DNA of 64,000 nucleotides from Photobacterium chitinilyticum (GCF_004104355.1 NZ_RJLM01000007.1:124001-188000); one strand, 5' to 3'. Positions 39,093 to 48,043 are shown, counted from the first letter of the stretch. Translations and numbers: made by a program. The notes: generated from the sequence alone by a model not told the origin.

Positions 39093-39863
39093 TTATTTTT
39101 TCGCTTCAGCGGCTGCTTTTGCGATAGCTGCGAAGCTTGCTGCGTCTAGTGCTGCACCGCCAACTAGCGCACCGTCGATATCTGGCTGTGCGAAGTATGC
39201 TGCTGCGTTTTCAGGCTTAACAGAACCGCCGTACTGGATCACAACATTCTTAGCAACTTCTTCATTCTGCTCTGCGATGTGGCCACGGATAGCCGCGTGG
39301 ATACGCTGTGCGTCATCAGCTGTTGCTGCTTTACCTGTACCGATTGCCCAGATTGGCTCGTACGCGATAATTGCGCCGTTTAGTGCTTCAGCACCCTGAG
39401 TTTTGATCACAGCATCAATTTGACGAGCACAAACGGCAACTGTTTCGCCAGCTTCGTTTTGTGCGTCAGATTCACCGATACAAAGAACAGGTGTTAGGCC
39501 TTGCTCTTTAAGGAAAGCAAATTTCTTAGCTACGAACTCGTCTGATTCGTTGTGGTATTCACGACGCTCAGAGTGACCGATGATGATATGGCTTGCACCG
39601 AAGTCTTTCAGCATTTCAGGAGAGATATCGCCTGTGAATGCACCGCTTGCGTTTACGTCAACATTCTGGGCACCAAGAATGATTTTGCTCTCACCTTTAC
39701 CGATTAGCTGTTCAGCCAGATCAAGGTACATAGCTGGTGGAGCTACTGCTACGTCAACACCTTCAACACCTTTTAGTTCAGCATCAAGTCCCTTAAGTAG
39801 GTTAGATACCATTTCCTTGCTACCGTTTAGCTTCCAGTTACCCATAACTACAGGATGGCGCAT
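39093..39863 (-). CDS. tpiA: Triosephosphate isomerase
   Basis: Interconverts dihydroxyacetone phosphate and glyceraldehyde 3-phosphate. It has 256 residues from [15 protein letters not shown]; the catalytic His is in IIGHSERR, Glu in [11 protein letters not shown], and the phosphate loop in [11 protein letters not shown]. The ATG has GGAGAAAAGCT upstream; starts further upstream would add 24 residues not found in the family. Codon use is highly biased, as expected for an abundant enzyme. Convergent with pfkA. Confidence 0.97.
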   Translation of the reverse strand: MRHPVVMGNWKLNGSKEMVSNLLKGLDAELKGVEGVDVAVAPPAMYLDLAEQLIGKGESKIILGAQNVDVNASGAFTGDISPEMLKDFGASHIIIGHSERREYHNESDEFVAKKFAFLKEQGLTPVLCIGESDAQNEAGETVAVCARQIDAVIKTQGAEALNGAIIAYEPIWAIGTGKAATADDAQRIHAAIRGHIAEQNEEVAKNVVIQYGGSVKPENAAAYFAQPDIDGALVGGAALDAASFAAIAKAAAEAKK

Positions 39864-40242
39864 AGCTTTTCTCCAAATCAATTTGATGTAAAAAATAATA
39901 CCAAAAAGCGTAATTTTCTGATCTATTTCAGACAATTATGCTCTTGGGTATCCAGCCATTTTGTAAAAATATAACAGCTTGGGTTGATACTTTTACTGTC
40001 CAAAATCATATCTGTGCTTGGTTGTACCTTTTTCAACATCAAAAGTGAACAATTGGGCCGGAAATATTTTTAATTATTTCATTTCGACCAAAGAATAGGA
40101 TGAAAAAAGACAGTGATCGGTGGTTGAAATATAGCCTATTTGCTTGGCTTGTCAGCAAGGAATCAGGTAAGTTGGAGATGTTTCGGTACAGTACCCTGTA
40201 TTTTTATCTGTTAGTAGCATTTTTAACGTCATGGAGGAAGTT
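39864..40242. other. Intergenic region between tpiA and the CHMI-like gene
   Basis: 379 AT-rich bases with no credible gene. It must hold the divergent promoters of tpiA and of the small isomerase gene. I see TATTAT on the minus strand close to tpiA but no convincing full promoter. No strong repeat or hairpin was found. Confidence 0.5.
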
Positions 40243-40590
40243 GTGCCTAATCTTGTTATGGAATATGCCGATCCGGTTGCCGAACGTGTCAATGTTCCGG
40301 GTTTGTTGGAAGATTTACATCAAGCCTTACTATCATGCAGATTGTTCGAGGCCGGTTCGGTTAAGTCCCGCTGTTACCCTTGCCATACTTGGTTGGTTGG
40401 CGCAGAAGGGGATCTCAATACCTTTATCCATATTGAGCTGAGCATGCTGTCAGGGCGGAGCCCGGAGCAAAAGCGAGAGCTTTCCAGAAGCTTGATTACG
40501 GTGTTGGAGCAGCATGCGAGTACAATCAATAGCCTGACAGTCGATGTCCGCGATATGGATCGTGATAGCTTCATCAAGGTGAGCTGCTAA
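40243..40590 (+). CDS. 5-carboxymethyl-2-hydroxymuconate isomerase (CHMI) family protein
   Basis: A small tautomerase-like protein of 115 residues (MPNLVMEYADPVAERVNVPGLLEDLH). In this family the N-terminal Pro left after Met removal is the catalytic base. This decides the start: GTG at 40243 (GGAGGAAGTT upstream) leaves Pro as residue 1, while the ATG at 40231 lies over the ribosome site and would bury it. CHMI acts in homoprotocatechuate breakdown, but no other genes of that pathway are present, so the real substrate is open. Confidence 0.87.
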   Translation: MPNLVMEYADPVAERVNVPGLLEDLHQALLSCRLFEAGSVKSRCYPCHTWLVGAEGDLNTFIHIELSMLSGRSPEQKRELSRSLITVLEQHASTINSLTVDVRDMDRDSFIKVSC

Positions 40591-40606
40591 CTCAGCATCT
40601 GCAGAT

Positions 40607-40954
40607 TCATTCCTTCAGCCTTTTGGTAGGGGCGTCATGCTGTGCTGTGGGTCGAGAGAAAGGCATGATCTCGGCTTGATGCTCGGTCAGCGTTTCTGGG
40701 GCGTTTAACGCCTGGGCAAAGCGTTTCAGTTGTATTTGTAGCTCCGCCATCAATAGAATATTGGTGTGGTTGGGGTTCTTCCCTTTGGCAATCACCTGGT
40801 TGATGTGACTCATTTGAGCCCGAAGCCGTGGTTGCATCTCGGTACTGGCATTGTTGATAATATCTTCGCTCATCGACAGCCGTAGCGATTCCAGTTCTTC
40901 TGGTGCCTGTTCAGCCATCACTTTTAATTCATCAAAAGAAGGTAAGGTTTGCAT
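40607..40954 (-). CDS. DUF3135 domain-containing protein
   Basis: A 115-residue cytoplasmic, helix-rich protein of the DUF3135 type (LPSFDELKVMAEQAPEELESLR near the start, RAQMSHINQVIAKGKNPNH in the middle). No function is known for the family. The ATG at 40954 follows AGGGGAATCC; an upstream in-frame start would add 13 residues. It is convergent with the CHMI-like gene, with only 16 bases between their stops. No partner can be named. Confidence 0.8.
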   Translation of the reverse strand: MQTLPSFDELKVMAEQAPEELESLRLSMSEDIINNASTEMQPRLRAQMSHINQVIAKGKNPNHTNILLMAELQIQLKRFAQALNAPETLTEHQAEIMPFSRPTAQHDAPTKRLKE

Positions 40955-41135
40955 AACGGATTCCCCTATCAAGCCACCGGCTTCGATGCTCATTGATATT
41001 CACGCATGACTATCAATGAGTTGGTATGAGTTATGCTTTAAAGGTAGTCAGCTCGCTAGGAACAAGCTGACTCATTTATGAGATGTTGCACGAGATTGCA
41101 GTGAGACAAGGTGAGTTTTAGCGACCCATTTCTGT

Positions 41136-41879
41136 CTACCAGTAGTGCTCCATCGTGATTTGACCGGCTTTGCGTCGCAGGTTCTTGCTAAAGCCCTTGG
41201 ATTCGAGTGCCGCCTTCGTCTCCCTGACCATTTCCGGGTTACCACAGAGCATTATTTGGCTTCGCTCGGGGGTGAGCGGCAGGCCAACGTGGCGTTCCAA
41301 CATGCCATCGGCAATCGCAAGCGGGATCCGGCCGGGTAGCGATAATACGGCGGGCTCGCGGCTGACAAAGGGTTGGACAATCAGCTGTTCCGGGTATTGT
41401 GCTTTGAGTTCATTAATTTCAGCCTGATAGCTTAGATCGGCGGCGTAGCGAACGGCGTGGATCAGAACAACTTTTCGAAATCTGCGCCAGACTTCGGCTT
41501 CGCGCAAAATAGACAAATAGGGACCGATAGCGGTTCCGGTGGCCAGTAGCCACAAATGCTCGCTGTCAGGTACTTCGTTGAGGGTGAAATACCCATTGGC
41601 GCGGGCTGAAATGAAAACGGTGTCGCCGCTGTCAAGCGCATGGAGGCGAGGGGAAAGCAGCCCGTCAGCGACCCGGGTAGCATAGATTTCTATGTTGTTA
41701 TCACTGGGCGGATTCACAAAGGAGTAGGCTCGCTGGACCATTTTACCGTCAATTTCCAATCCTAGCTTGGTAAACTGCCCGGCTTTGAAGGGCTCAATGT
41801 TTGCACGCAAGACAAGGCTAAACAGGTCACTGTTCCAGTGACGGTTGGTGATAACCTCAGCAGGGATCCAGTCGGCCAT
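41136..41879 (-). CDS. fpr: Ferredoxin/flavodoxin--NADP+ reductase
   Basis: FAD enzyme that moves electrons between NADPH and ferredoxin or flavodoxin. The 247-residue protein has the FAD motif RAYSFVNPP (near 49-57), the NADP region LLATGTAIGPYLSILRE, and CGNPEMV near the end, finishing with the aromatic residues of HYW. Length and order match E. coli Fpr. It lies 13 bases after a cysteine-rich regulator in the same direction, which may sense iron-sulfur state and control it. Confidence 0.95.
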   Translation of the reverse strand: MADWIPAEVITNRHWNSDLFSLVLRANIEPFKAGQFTKLGLEIDGKMVQRAYSFVNPPSDNNIEIYATRVADGLLSPRLHALDSGDTVFISARANGYFTLNEVPDSEHLWLLATGTAIGPYLSILREAEVWRRFRKVVLIHAVRYAADLSYQAEINELKAQYPEQLIVQPFVSREPAVLSLPGRIPLAIADGMLERHVGLPLTPERSQIMLCGNPEMVRETKAALESKGFSKNLRRKAGQITMEHYW

Positions 41880-41892
41880 AATAATCTCCTAA

Positions 41893-42510
41893 TTATGATT
41901 TTTGTATTCGATAAGCGCAGCGCCTCTCTCCGGCAATAATGTGTTCGTTTCGCTCTATATGGTACTCGTTGCCCAACAGGCGTCGGAAGACAGAGAGTTC
42001 AGATTTACATAGTGAAGGACAACGCTTGGCTGCATGGCAAATTGGGCAATGATTTTCCACCAAAATGAAGTCTTCACCGTCCTGGTGAAGTTGGGCCATG
42101 TAACCTTCCTGTTCCCTCAGTGTAGTCAGTATTTCCAGTTTTTCTTTTAAATTATAGCTGTTTGCCAATGCGTGCTGATATAGTTCAAAGGTTTGATTCT
42201 CTCTTCGTTCGACTACTTGATGAAGCCCATCAGTACCAAATATCTCTTCGACAGAATCAAGCATTTGAATAATAAGATCACCATGGCGATCGACAAAGCG
42301 GCGGTGGCCCTTGCTGGTCAGGTTCCAGTGCCGGGTCGGGCGGCCGACTTTGGCTTTGATGTCCTGAAAGTCAACCAACCCGTCTTCTTCCAGCCCCTGC
42401 AGGTGCTGCCGAACGCCCATGGTTGTCAGTTTGAATTCTTCGGCCAGCACCTTGGCTGTCACCGGGCCATCCCGTTTCATCCGATAGAGTATTTTTTCAA
42501 TCGTTTTCAT
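41893..42510 (-). CDS. SufR-like cysteine-rich helix-turn-helix regulator
   Basis: A 205-residue regulator. The N-terminal winged helix (TIEKILYRMKRDGPVTAKVLAEEFKLTTMGVRQHLQGLEEDGLV) is of the DeoR/ArsR-like type, and the C-terminal half has a Cys cluster (HCPICHAAKRCPSLCKSE, later RRCAYRI) like that of the Fe-S sensor SufR. It therefore probably binds an iron-sulfur cluster. ATG at 42510 is preferred because family homology starts there; an upstream TTG-type extension is open. Placement just before fpr suggests that fpr is a target. Ligand and targets are inferred. Confidence 0.8.
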   Translation of the reverse strand: MKTIEKILYRMKRDGPVTAKVLAEEFKLTTMGVRQHLQGLEEDGLVDFQDIKAKVGRPTRHWNLTSKGHRRFVDRHGDLIIQMLDSVEEIFGTDGLHQVVERRENQTFELYQHALANSYNLKEKLEILTTLREQEGYMAQLHQDGEDFILVENHCPICHAAKRCPSLCKSELSVFRRLLGNEYHIERNEHIIAGERRCAYRIQKS

Positions 42511-42646
42511 ATCAGCTGCATTTTCCTTAATTGGTTTATTATGTAGCCAGCCAAGTAAATAAAGCAACAGCTTTACAAAGTTAAGTATACGCGAGTAATC
42601 ACTATTGTGAGAGAACTAGCGTTGTTTTATTGAGATTGCAGGCAAG

Positions 42647-42672
42647 AAAAAGGCGTGCTTCATGGCACGCCT
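42647..42672 (-). terminator. Terminator of glpX
   Basis: Minus strand: AGGCGTGC-CATGAA-GCACGCCT then T5; 36 bases past the glpX stop. Confidence 0.88.
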
Positions 42673-42707
42673 ATTCGGTTAGACCGGATGTTCTGTCCTG
42701 AGATACA

Positions 42708-43715
42708 TTACAGGATGTGATCCTTGATAGCATCGTCCTTGCGATCGAGGTAATGGGTCGATTTAATGCGGCGGATAGTGCGGCACTTGCCACGGATCAG
42801 CAGGGTTTCTGTGGTCGCGATATTGCCTTGACTGCTGATCCCCTCAAGTAAATCACCCTTGGTGATACCGGTTCCGGCAAAGATCACATTGTCACTTTGC
42901 GCCATATCTTCCATACGTAGCACGATATTCGGTTCGATACCCATTTCGTGGCAACGGTCGATTTCTACCTGGCCTAGCTGACGGTTTTCCTCATTGTCCC
43001 CTTTGACTTCATGGCGAGGAAGGAGACGGCCGTGCATGTCGCCACCCAGGGCACGGATAGCCGCTGCCGAGACGACACCTTCAGGTGCGCCGCCAATGCA
43101 ATACATTACGTCGACTTCGCTGTCTGGCATACAGGTCAGGATCGAGGCGGCGACATCGCCGTCAGGGAAGGCAAAGACGCGTACGCCCATTTCCTGCATT
43201 TGTGCAATCACCCCGTCATGGCGAGGTTTGGCCAATGTAGTAACAACCAAGGTATCAAGTGTTTTGCCTAGGGCTGCTGCAATGTTCGCCAGGTTTTCTG
43301 TCAGTGGTAAGCCGAGATCGATACACCCTTTTGCTGCCGGGCCGACAACAAGTTTTTCCATATACATATCTGGTGCTTTCAGGAACGACCCTTTTTCGCC
43401 GGCGGCTAATACTGCCAGAGCATTGTTTTGGCCCATTGCCGTCATGCGGGTGCCTTCGATAGGGTCTACTGCAATATCGACCGCATCGCCGCCGGAGCCT
43501 ACTTTCTCTCCGATATATAGCATCGGCGCTTCATCAATCTCACCTTCCCCGATCACAATTTCACCCTCGATCTCAGTCTGGTTCAGAAGGGTGCGCATTA
43601 CTTCTACGGCGGCGCCGTCAGCGGCGTTTTTATCGCCGCGGCCAAGCCATTTGTAGCCAGCCAGTGCTGCACCTTCGGTGACTCGAGAAAATGCCATTGC
43701 TAAATCGCGTTTCAT
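42708..43715 (-). CDS. glpX: Fructose-1,6-bisphosphatase, class II
   Basis: Hydrolyses fructose 1,6-bisphosphate in gluconeogenesis. It has 335 residues from MKRDLAMAFSRVTEGAALAGYKWLGRGDKNAADGAAVEVMR; metal-binding GEGEIDEAPML, then VDPIEGTRMTA, are the type II signatures. The ATG with TGGAG upstream is chosen over an open start 54 bases earlier. It follows glpK after ~220 bases with a terminator between, so it is not simply the third gene of one transcript, though it lies in the E. coli-like order glpF-glpK-glpX. Confidence 0.96.
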   Translation of the reverse strand: MKRDLAMAFSRVTEGAALAGYKWLGRGDKNAADGAAVEVMRTLLNQTEIEGEIVIGEGEIDEAPMLYIGEKVGSGGDAVDIAVDPIEGTRMTAMGQNNALAVLAAGEKGSFLKAPDMYMEKLVVGPAAKGCIDLGLPLTENLANIAAALGKTLDTLVVTTLAKPRHDGVIAQMQEMGVRVFAFPDGDVAASILTCMPDSEVDVMYCIGGAPEGVVSAAAIRALGGDMHGRLLPRHEVKGDNEENRQLGQVEIDRCHEMGIEPNIVLRMEDMAQSDNVIFAGTGITKGDLLEGISSQGNIATTETLLIRGKCRTIRRIKSTHYLDRKDDAIKDHIL

Positions 43716-43884
43716 GGTTACTCCAGAAATAGAAATCAGTGGGCTAAAAAACTGGCGCGATTCTATCACAGCTGCTAGTGAAACGTTTGCGTAAATTTAT
43801 TGTCGATGAAATAGCGAATCATTGCCGGAGTTAAAGAGAGTTCTGCTTGGAGGAATGGTGAACCGATGGACTAGCTACTGCGGA

Positions 43885-43910
43885 TAAAAAAGGCCTGCAT
43901 GGCAGGCCTT
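43885..43910 (-). terminator. Terminator of glpK
   Basis: Minus strand: AAGGCCTGC-CAT-GCAGGCCTT followed by T5 in sequence; 28 bases after the glpK stop. Confidence 0.87.
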
Positions 43911-43937
43911 CTTGAGGGGGCTCAGAGGGACGAGTGA

Positions 43938-45452
43938 TTACACGTCGTCTTCGACAGCCCAGCCTTTGGCGCACTCAACAGCACGCTTCCAGCCTTTATA
44001 ACGATGATCTCGTTTTTGTTCGTCACCGTCAGGGACGAAGTTGCGATCCAGCACGGCTTTGTCTTTCAGCTCATCAATGCTGCCCCAGAAACCAACTGCT
44101 AGGCCCGCAAGGTAACCCGCACCCAGTGCTGTCACTTCGGTAACAACAGGGCGGTGGACTTCCGTTGCCAAAATATCGGACTGGAACTGCATTAGGAAGT
44201 TGTTGGCAACCGCGCCGCCATCAACACGCAGTGATGCGAGGTTGATACCGGAGTCAGCCTGCATTGCATCCAGTACGTCACGGGTCTGGTAAGCGACACT
44301 TTCCAGGGTTGCACGGATAATGTGGTTGGAGTTAACGCCGCGGGTCAGGCCGACGATAGCACCACGTGCATACGGATCCCAGTACGGAGCGCCCAGACCG
44401 GTAAAGGCCGGTACGACATAGACGCCGTTAGCGCTGCCCACTTTCTCGGCAAAGTATTCTGAATCTTTGGCATCATCAAGCAGCTTCACCTCATCGCGCA
44501 GCCATTGGATGGATGCACCGCCCATGAAGACTGCACCTTCGAGGGCGTAGGCCACATCGCCGGTCGGGCCACAGGCCAGGGTTGTCAGCAAACCATTGTG
44601 CGAGGTGACTTTTTCCTTGCCTGTATTCATCAGAAGGAAGCAACCGGTGCCGTAGGTATTTTTTGCCTGGCCTGGTTTGACACACATCTGACCGAATAGT
44701 GCCGCCTGCTGGTCGCCAGCAATACCGGCGATAGGAATACGGGTACCGCCCTTACCTCCGATGTTGGTCTGGCCGTACACTTCAGACGATGCTTTCACTT
44801 CAGGCATCATTGACAGTGGGATATCCAGCGCTTTAAGTAGCTTTTCGTCCCATTGCATGGTGTTGATGTTAAATACCATGGTACGAGATGCATTGGTGAA
44901 ATCAGTAACGTGGACACGTCCCTGAGTCATCTTCCAGATCAGCCAGGTATCGACAGTACCGAACAGAAGGTTTCCGGCTTCGGCTTCTTCGCGTGCACCC
45001 TCGACGTTGTCCAGAATCCATTTGATTTTGGTGCCCGAGAAATAAGGGTCAACGACTAGGCCCGTATTTTCTCGAATGTACTCTTCCAGTCCCTGATCTT
45101 TCAATGTTTCACAGGTATCGGCGGTACGGCGGCACTGCCAGACAATGGCATTGTATACTGGCTTGCCGGTATTTTTGTTCCACACAATGGTCGTTTCGCG
45201 CTGGTTGGTGATACCGATACCGGCTACCTGATCGGAGCGGATCCCGGCTTTGGCGAGAACTTCAACCAGCGTCGAGCTTTGTGTGGCATAGATTTCGAGA
45301 GGATCATGCTCAACCCATCCGGCTTTTGGATAGATCTGAGTAAATTCACGCTGTGACGAGCACACAATGTTGGCGTTGTGATCCAGCACAACGGCACGGG
45401 AGCTGGTTGTACCTTGATCAAGTGCAACAATGTACTTTTGCTCTGTTGTCAT
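43938..45452 (-). CDS. glpK: Glycerol kinase
   Basis: Traps glycerol as glycerol 3-phosphate with ATP. It has 504 residues; the ATP-site start is [16 protein letters not shown], and the sugar-kinase signatures include GYTF-like [26 protein letters not shown] and [21 protein letters not shown]. The ATG is preceded by GAGGAAACC. It follows glpF after 56 bases, so it is co-transcribed with the facilitator that brings in its substrate. Confidence 0.97.
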   Translation of the reverse strand: MTTEQKYIVALDQGTTSSRAVVLDHNANIVCSSQREFTQIYPKAGWVEHDPLEIYATQSSTLVEVLAKAGIRSDQVAGIGITNQRETTIVWNKNTGKPVYNAIVWQCRRTADTCETLKDQGLEEYIRENTGLVVDPYFSGTKIKWILDNVEGAREEAEAGNLLFGTVDTWLIWKMTQGRVHVTDFTNASRTMVFNINTMQWDEKLLKALDIPLSMMPEVKASSEVYGQTNIGGKGGTRIPIAGIAGDQQAALFGQMCVKPGQAKNTYGTGCFLLMNTGKEKVTSHNGLLTTLACGPTGDVAYALEGAVFMGGASIQWLRDEVKLLDDAKDSEYFAEKVGSANGVYVVPAFTGLGAPYWDPYARGAIVGLTRGVNSNHIIRATLESVAYQTRDVLDAMQADSGINLASLRVDGGAVANNFLMQFQSDILATEVHRPVVTEVTALGAGYLAGLAVGFWGSIDELKDKAVLDRNFVPDGDEQKRDHRYKGWKRAVECAKGWAVEDDV

Positions 45453-45508
45453 GATGGTTTCCTCTAGTTGTAATTATATAAAGGGTAGTAGAGAGATTTT
45501 TCTGCTTA

Positions 45509-46354
45509 TTATGCTTTTGCTGCTTCGCTGGCGCTTTCACGCTCTTCTGCAACGGCTTCGCTATTATCTGGCAGGTAAGCACTGATAGCTTTCGGGTATA
45601 GCCAACCACCGAAGCAGGCCCCGAAGATAGGCGCAAGGATAGGCACAATCATATAGGGGATGTCTTTTCCGCCAGTTAGCGCGACATCGCCCCAGCCTGC
45701 CAGGAAGGCAAAGAACTTCGGACCGAAATCACGAGCAGGGTTCATGGCAAAACCGGTTAGTGGACCAAGAGAGCCACCGATTACCGCGATCAGGATACCA
45801 ATCATCAGCGGGGCCATAGGGCCGCGAGGAGCACCGTTCTTATCATCGGTAAGTGCAAGAATGGCAAACATCAGTACCGCAGTAATGACGAACTCAACCG
45901 CAAAGGCACCGCTGAAAGACAGAGCTGCATGCGGATAGGTCGAGAAGATCCCGGCTGTTGCCAGGCTAGCTTCGCTGCCACGTACAATTTGGTTCGCTGC
46001 TTCAAATTCGGTAAAGAGGTTGCTGTAAAGGGCGTAAATCAGTGCTGCGGTACAGAATGCCCCCAATAACTGGGCGGCGATATAAGGAGCTACTTTGCGT
46101 TTGTCAAAGCCATGGAACATAGCCAGGGCAATGGTTACCGCAGGGTTGATATGGGCACCGGAAACTCCGGCGGTGCAGTAGATGGCGATAGCGACACCTA
46201 AGCCCCACATGATGCTGATTTCCCACTGGCCGAAGTTAGCACCGGTTAGTACCAGTGCTGCGACACAGCCAACACCGAAGAAAATCAATAGTCCTGTCCC
46301 TATGAACTCGGCGATACACTCGCCAAGTAGCGTATGTTGTTTCGGGGTAGTCAT
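45509..46354 (-). CDS. glpF: Glycerol uptake facilitator (aquaglyceroporin)
   Basis: Inner-membrane channel of the MIP family, 281 residues, with six full and two half membrane helices. Both pore signatures are present: GAHINPAVTIA (near 68) and GFAMNPARDFGP (near 204). The Asp after the second NPAR is the mark of glycerol channels compared with water channels. First gene of the glpFK operon; two candidate operators lie about 100-150 bases upstream. Confidence 0.96.
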   Translation of the reverse strand: MTTPKQHTLLGECIAEFIGTGLLIFFGVGCVAALVLTGANFGQWEISIMWGLGVAIAIYCTAGVSGAHINPAVTIALAMFHGFDKRKVAPYIAAQLLGAFCTAALIYALYSNLFTEFEAANQIVRGSEASLATAGIFSTYPHAALSFSGAFAVEFVITAVLMFAILALTDDKNGAPRGPMAPLMIGILIAVIGGSLGPLTGFAMNPARDFGPKFFAFLAGWGDVALTGGKDIPYMIVPILAPIFGACFGGWLYPKAISAYLPDNSEAVAEERESASEAAKA

Positions 46355-46456
46355 TGTTCAGTCCTTTTGTCGAATGTTGTAGGGGTATTTCTTTTCTCTT
46401 TCTTATTCGCTCTTAATGTACTCGATCTAAACGTGATTAAAATGTTACAGAATTAA

Positions 46457-46476
46457 ATTTGTGCGTTCGAGCATAA
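46457..46476 (-). promoter_or_regulatory. Candidate operator 1 of glpF (GlpR-like)
   Basis: ATTTGTGCGTTCGAGCATAA, an imperfect palindrome around TTCGA. On the minus strand it reads ATGCTCGAACGCAC, similar to the E. coli GlpR half-site ATGTTCG..CGAACAT, but with a shorter centre. About 103 bases before the glpF start. Confidence 0.55.
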
Positions 46477-46488
46477 AATAAGTTCACT

Positions 46489-46506
46489 TTTGCGCGTTCG
46501 CGCAAA
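46489..46506 (-). promoter_or_regulatory. Candidate operator 2 of glpF (GlpR-like)
   Basis: TTTGCGCGTTCGCGCAAA, palindromic in all but the central TT. Its centre is 31 bases (three helical turns) from that of operator 1, and both share GCNCGAACGCNCAAA on the minus strand, so one protein probably binds both. Confidence 0.55.
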
Positions 46507-46599
46507 CGGTTGCGGCTTTTTTGAACTGGATCTTGTTTGAAATTGCGCACTGCAATTAAGTGATTATTGATTCGATCAAATGCTTTTAAAGTATTGAAT

Positions 46600-46702
46600 T
46601 GAAATAAAAAATCCGGCCAGGAAAAGGCCGGATGTGCCATAGGGGCAAGATCTTGGATTGCTCCAAGAGAGATACGATCAAGATAAAAATTAGCATGGCA
46701 AC
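46600..46702 (-). ncRNA. Candidate small RNA upstream of glpF
   Basis: About 100 bases ending in a strong terminator. On the minus strand a -10-like TTTAAT (46713-46708) with TTAAAA 17 bases upstream (46736-46731) would start RNA near 46702. The predicted RNA has an outer pair TGCCAT / ATGGCA (46700-46695 with 46640-46635), an inner hairpin TCTTGGA-GCAA-TCCAAGA with a GNRA loop (46668-46651), then the terminator. The glpF operators lie beyond the terminator, so this would be a separate transcript. Homology to a known small RNA was not recognised. Confidence 0.45.
46605..46633 (-). terminator. Orphan minus-strand terminator upstream of the glpF operators
   Basis: ATCCGGCC / GGCCGGAT eight-base perfect stem with a seven-base loop; on the minus strand followed by T6. 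No annotated gene ends here. Confidence 0.8.
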
Positions 46703-47044
46703 CCTGCATTAAAATAGAGTTAGATCGCAATTTTAAGCATTACGTTGTGTTCTGTTTGTGTGTCTCCGAGCATTTGTTCACTTCCTCGGCATTATGACGA
46801 AAAAGCGTAGCCCAGACTTAGGTCGTCGGTGAGTATGTCGTACATTGGCCACATCTAGCTGGTGGTAAGCAAAATAACTATCAGAATTGTGCAAATTTCA
46901 CTCATTTGTTGCAAAGCAGAGGATTTGTAGATGCTAGAAGGCGGCAGCCTCGTTAGAATAGGCCCAACAGTAATGTAAACAGGCCTGTGGGATATTACCT
47001 TAACGGTTTAAGGTAAAAAGCTAGGCTGAGATCAGGTGAACAAT

Positions 47045-47287
47045 ATGTCATTAGAAATGTTGGAAAAGCTAGAAGCCAAAGTACAGATGGCTGTTGATAC
47101 AATTTCCCTGCTGCAGATGGAAATTGAAGAACTAAAAGAACAAAACGATAGCCTATCGACTGAAGCCCAGGAACTGCGTTCAGGCCGAGAAGCGTTGGAA
47201 CAAGACAACGAGAAGCTACGTAACGACCATCAGGCTTGGCAGGATCGCGTACGCAACCTGCTTGGTAAGATGGATCACGTAGAATAA
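47045..47287 (+). CDS. zapB: Cell division protein ZapB
   Basis: Small coiled-coil protein of the division ring that bridges FtsZ-bound ZapA and MatP. It has 80 residues, nearly all one coiled coil ([33 protein letters not shown]), as in E. coli. The ATG at 47045 is chosen; a GTG 9 bases upstream (47036) is in frame and gives MNNMSLE, comparable to the MTMSLE of E. coli, so the start is uncertain by three residues. Between glpF and rraA, the conserved glpFK/zapB/rraA/menA/hslUV order. Confidence 0.95.
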   Translation: MSLEMLEKLEAKVQMAVDTISLLQMEIEELKEQNDSLSTEAQELRSGREALEQDNEKLRNDHQAWQDRVRNLLGKMDHVE

Positions 47288-47317
47288 AAAAACAGAGCCT
47301 GAAGGCTCTGTTTTTTT
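47286..47317. terminator. Bidirectional terminator, zapB/rraA
   Basis: ACAGAGCC-TGAA-GGCTCTGT stem between A7 and T7 runs, right at the zapB stop. Confidence 0.9.
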
Positions 47318-47397
47318 ATCTAGGCAAGTACTGCTGTTATTAGTGGCTGGAACCCATTTTCGGTTAGCGCTTAGGCTAGCGGCTGATGGTTCCAGGC

Positions 47398-47883
47398 TCA
47401 CTCTATATCGAGCGGTTCAGGCGAAAGGATGACACCTGTCGTGTCGGCATAGATATGGTCTTCCGGCAGGAAGGTGACACCGCCAAAATTCACGGCAACA
47501 TCCACTTCCCCAATTTCTTGCTGATCTGCACCGACCGGTATTGAAGCCATCGCCTGAATGCCGACTTCCACCTCGTCCAATTCATCGACGTTGCGTACAC
47601 AACCGTAGACAATTAACCCTTCCCATTCATTGCTGGCAGCAAGTTGTGCGATTTCGGCATCAACCAGCGCGCGCCTCAATGAGCCTCCGCCGTCGATAAG
47701 CAAAACACGCCCCACACCGGATTGTTGCAGAACATCTCGGATCAGGCCGTTGTCTTCAAAGCACTTAATGGTGGTAACCTGGCCGCCAAATGAGCTTCGG
47801 CCGCCATAAGAGCTGAACATTGGCTCAACAACATCGACCTGGTCGAGGTAGATATCGCATAGTTCGGACGTATTATATTCCAT
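47398..47883 (-). CDS. rraA: Regulator of ribonuclease activity A
   Basis: Trimeric ring protein that binds and inhibits RNase E. It has 161 residues, as in E. coli. It starts [36 protein letters not shown], and carries the fold's [22 protein letters not shown], the relic of the methyltransferase/aldolase-like site. It follows menA in the same direction after 160 bases, the order found in E. coli. Confidence 0.96.
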   Translation of the reverse strand: MEYNTSELCDIYLDQVDVVEPMFSSYGGRSSFGGQVTTIKCFEDNGLIRDVLQQSGVGRVLLIDGGGSLRRALVDAEIAQLAASNEWEGLIVYGCVRNVDELDEVEVGIQAMASIPVGADQQEIGEVDVAVNFGGVTFLPEDHIYADTTGVILSPEPLDIE

Positions 47884-48006
47884 AAGTTCGCTTCTTCTTG
47901 TGGCAATAGAAAAGGGTGGTGCACAGCCTGCTGATAATGATGATCTGGTGTTGGCTGTTATATAACCTGTTGAAAGTATAACTAGCCGCTAAGACATTGC
48001 AATAAC

Positions 48007-48026
48007 GCCCCTCACAAAGCAGGGGC
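48007..48026 (-). terminator. Weak hairpin after menA
   Basis: GCCCCT / AGGGGC with an eight-base loop; on the minus strand followed by GTTATTGC, with few T. Possibly the menA terminator. Confidence 0.4.
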
Positions 48027-48043
48027 AAACTAGTGAGGTCGAT

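Larger units (their letters stand above)
46355..47044. other. Regulatory region between glpF and zapB
   Basis: 690 bases without a credible protein gene. From left to right: the glpF leader; two similar palindromes (46457-46476, 46489-46506); an AT-rich stretch; an orphan minus-strand terminator (46605-46633) with a candidate small RNA up to ~46702; and a 300-base stretch up to zapB in which I see no further clear feature except GGCCT / AGGCC around 46963-46986 and TACCTTAAC / GTTTAAGGTA (46996-47014), an imperfect hairpin close to the zapB start. Confidence 0.6.

Noticed and set aside
40100-40441. 113-codon frame upstream of and overlapping the CHMI-like gene
   Set aside because: Different frame from the conserved enzyme, odd composition, no ribosome site in a proper position.
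46437-46730. Open frame of 97 codons on the minus strand between glpF and zapB
   Set aside because: It runs through both putative operators and the orphan terminator, has no ribosome site and no recognisable protein pattern.
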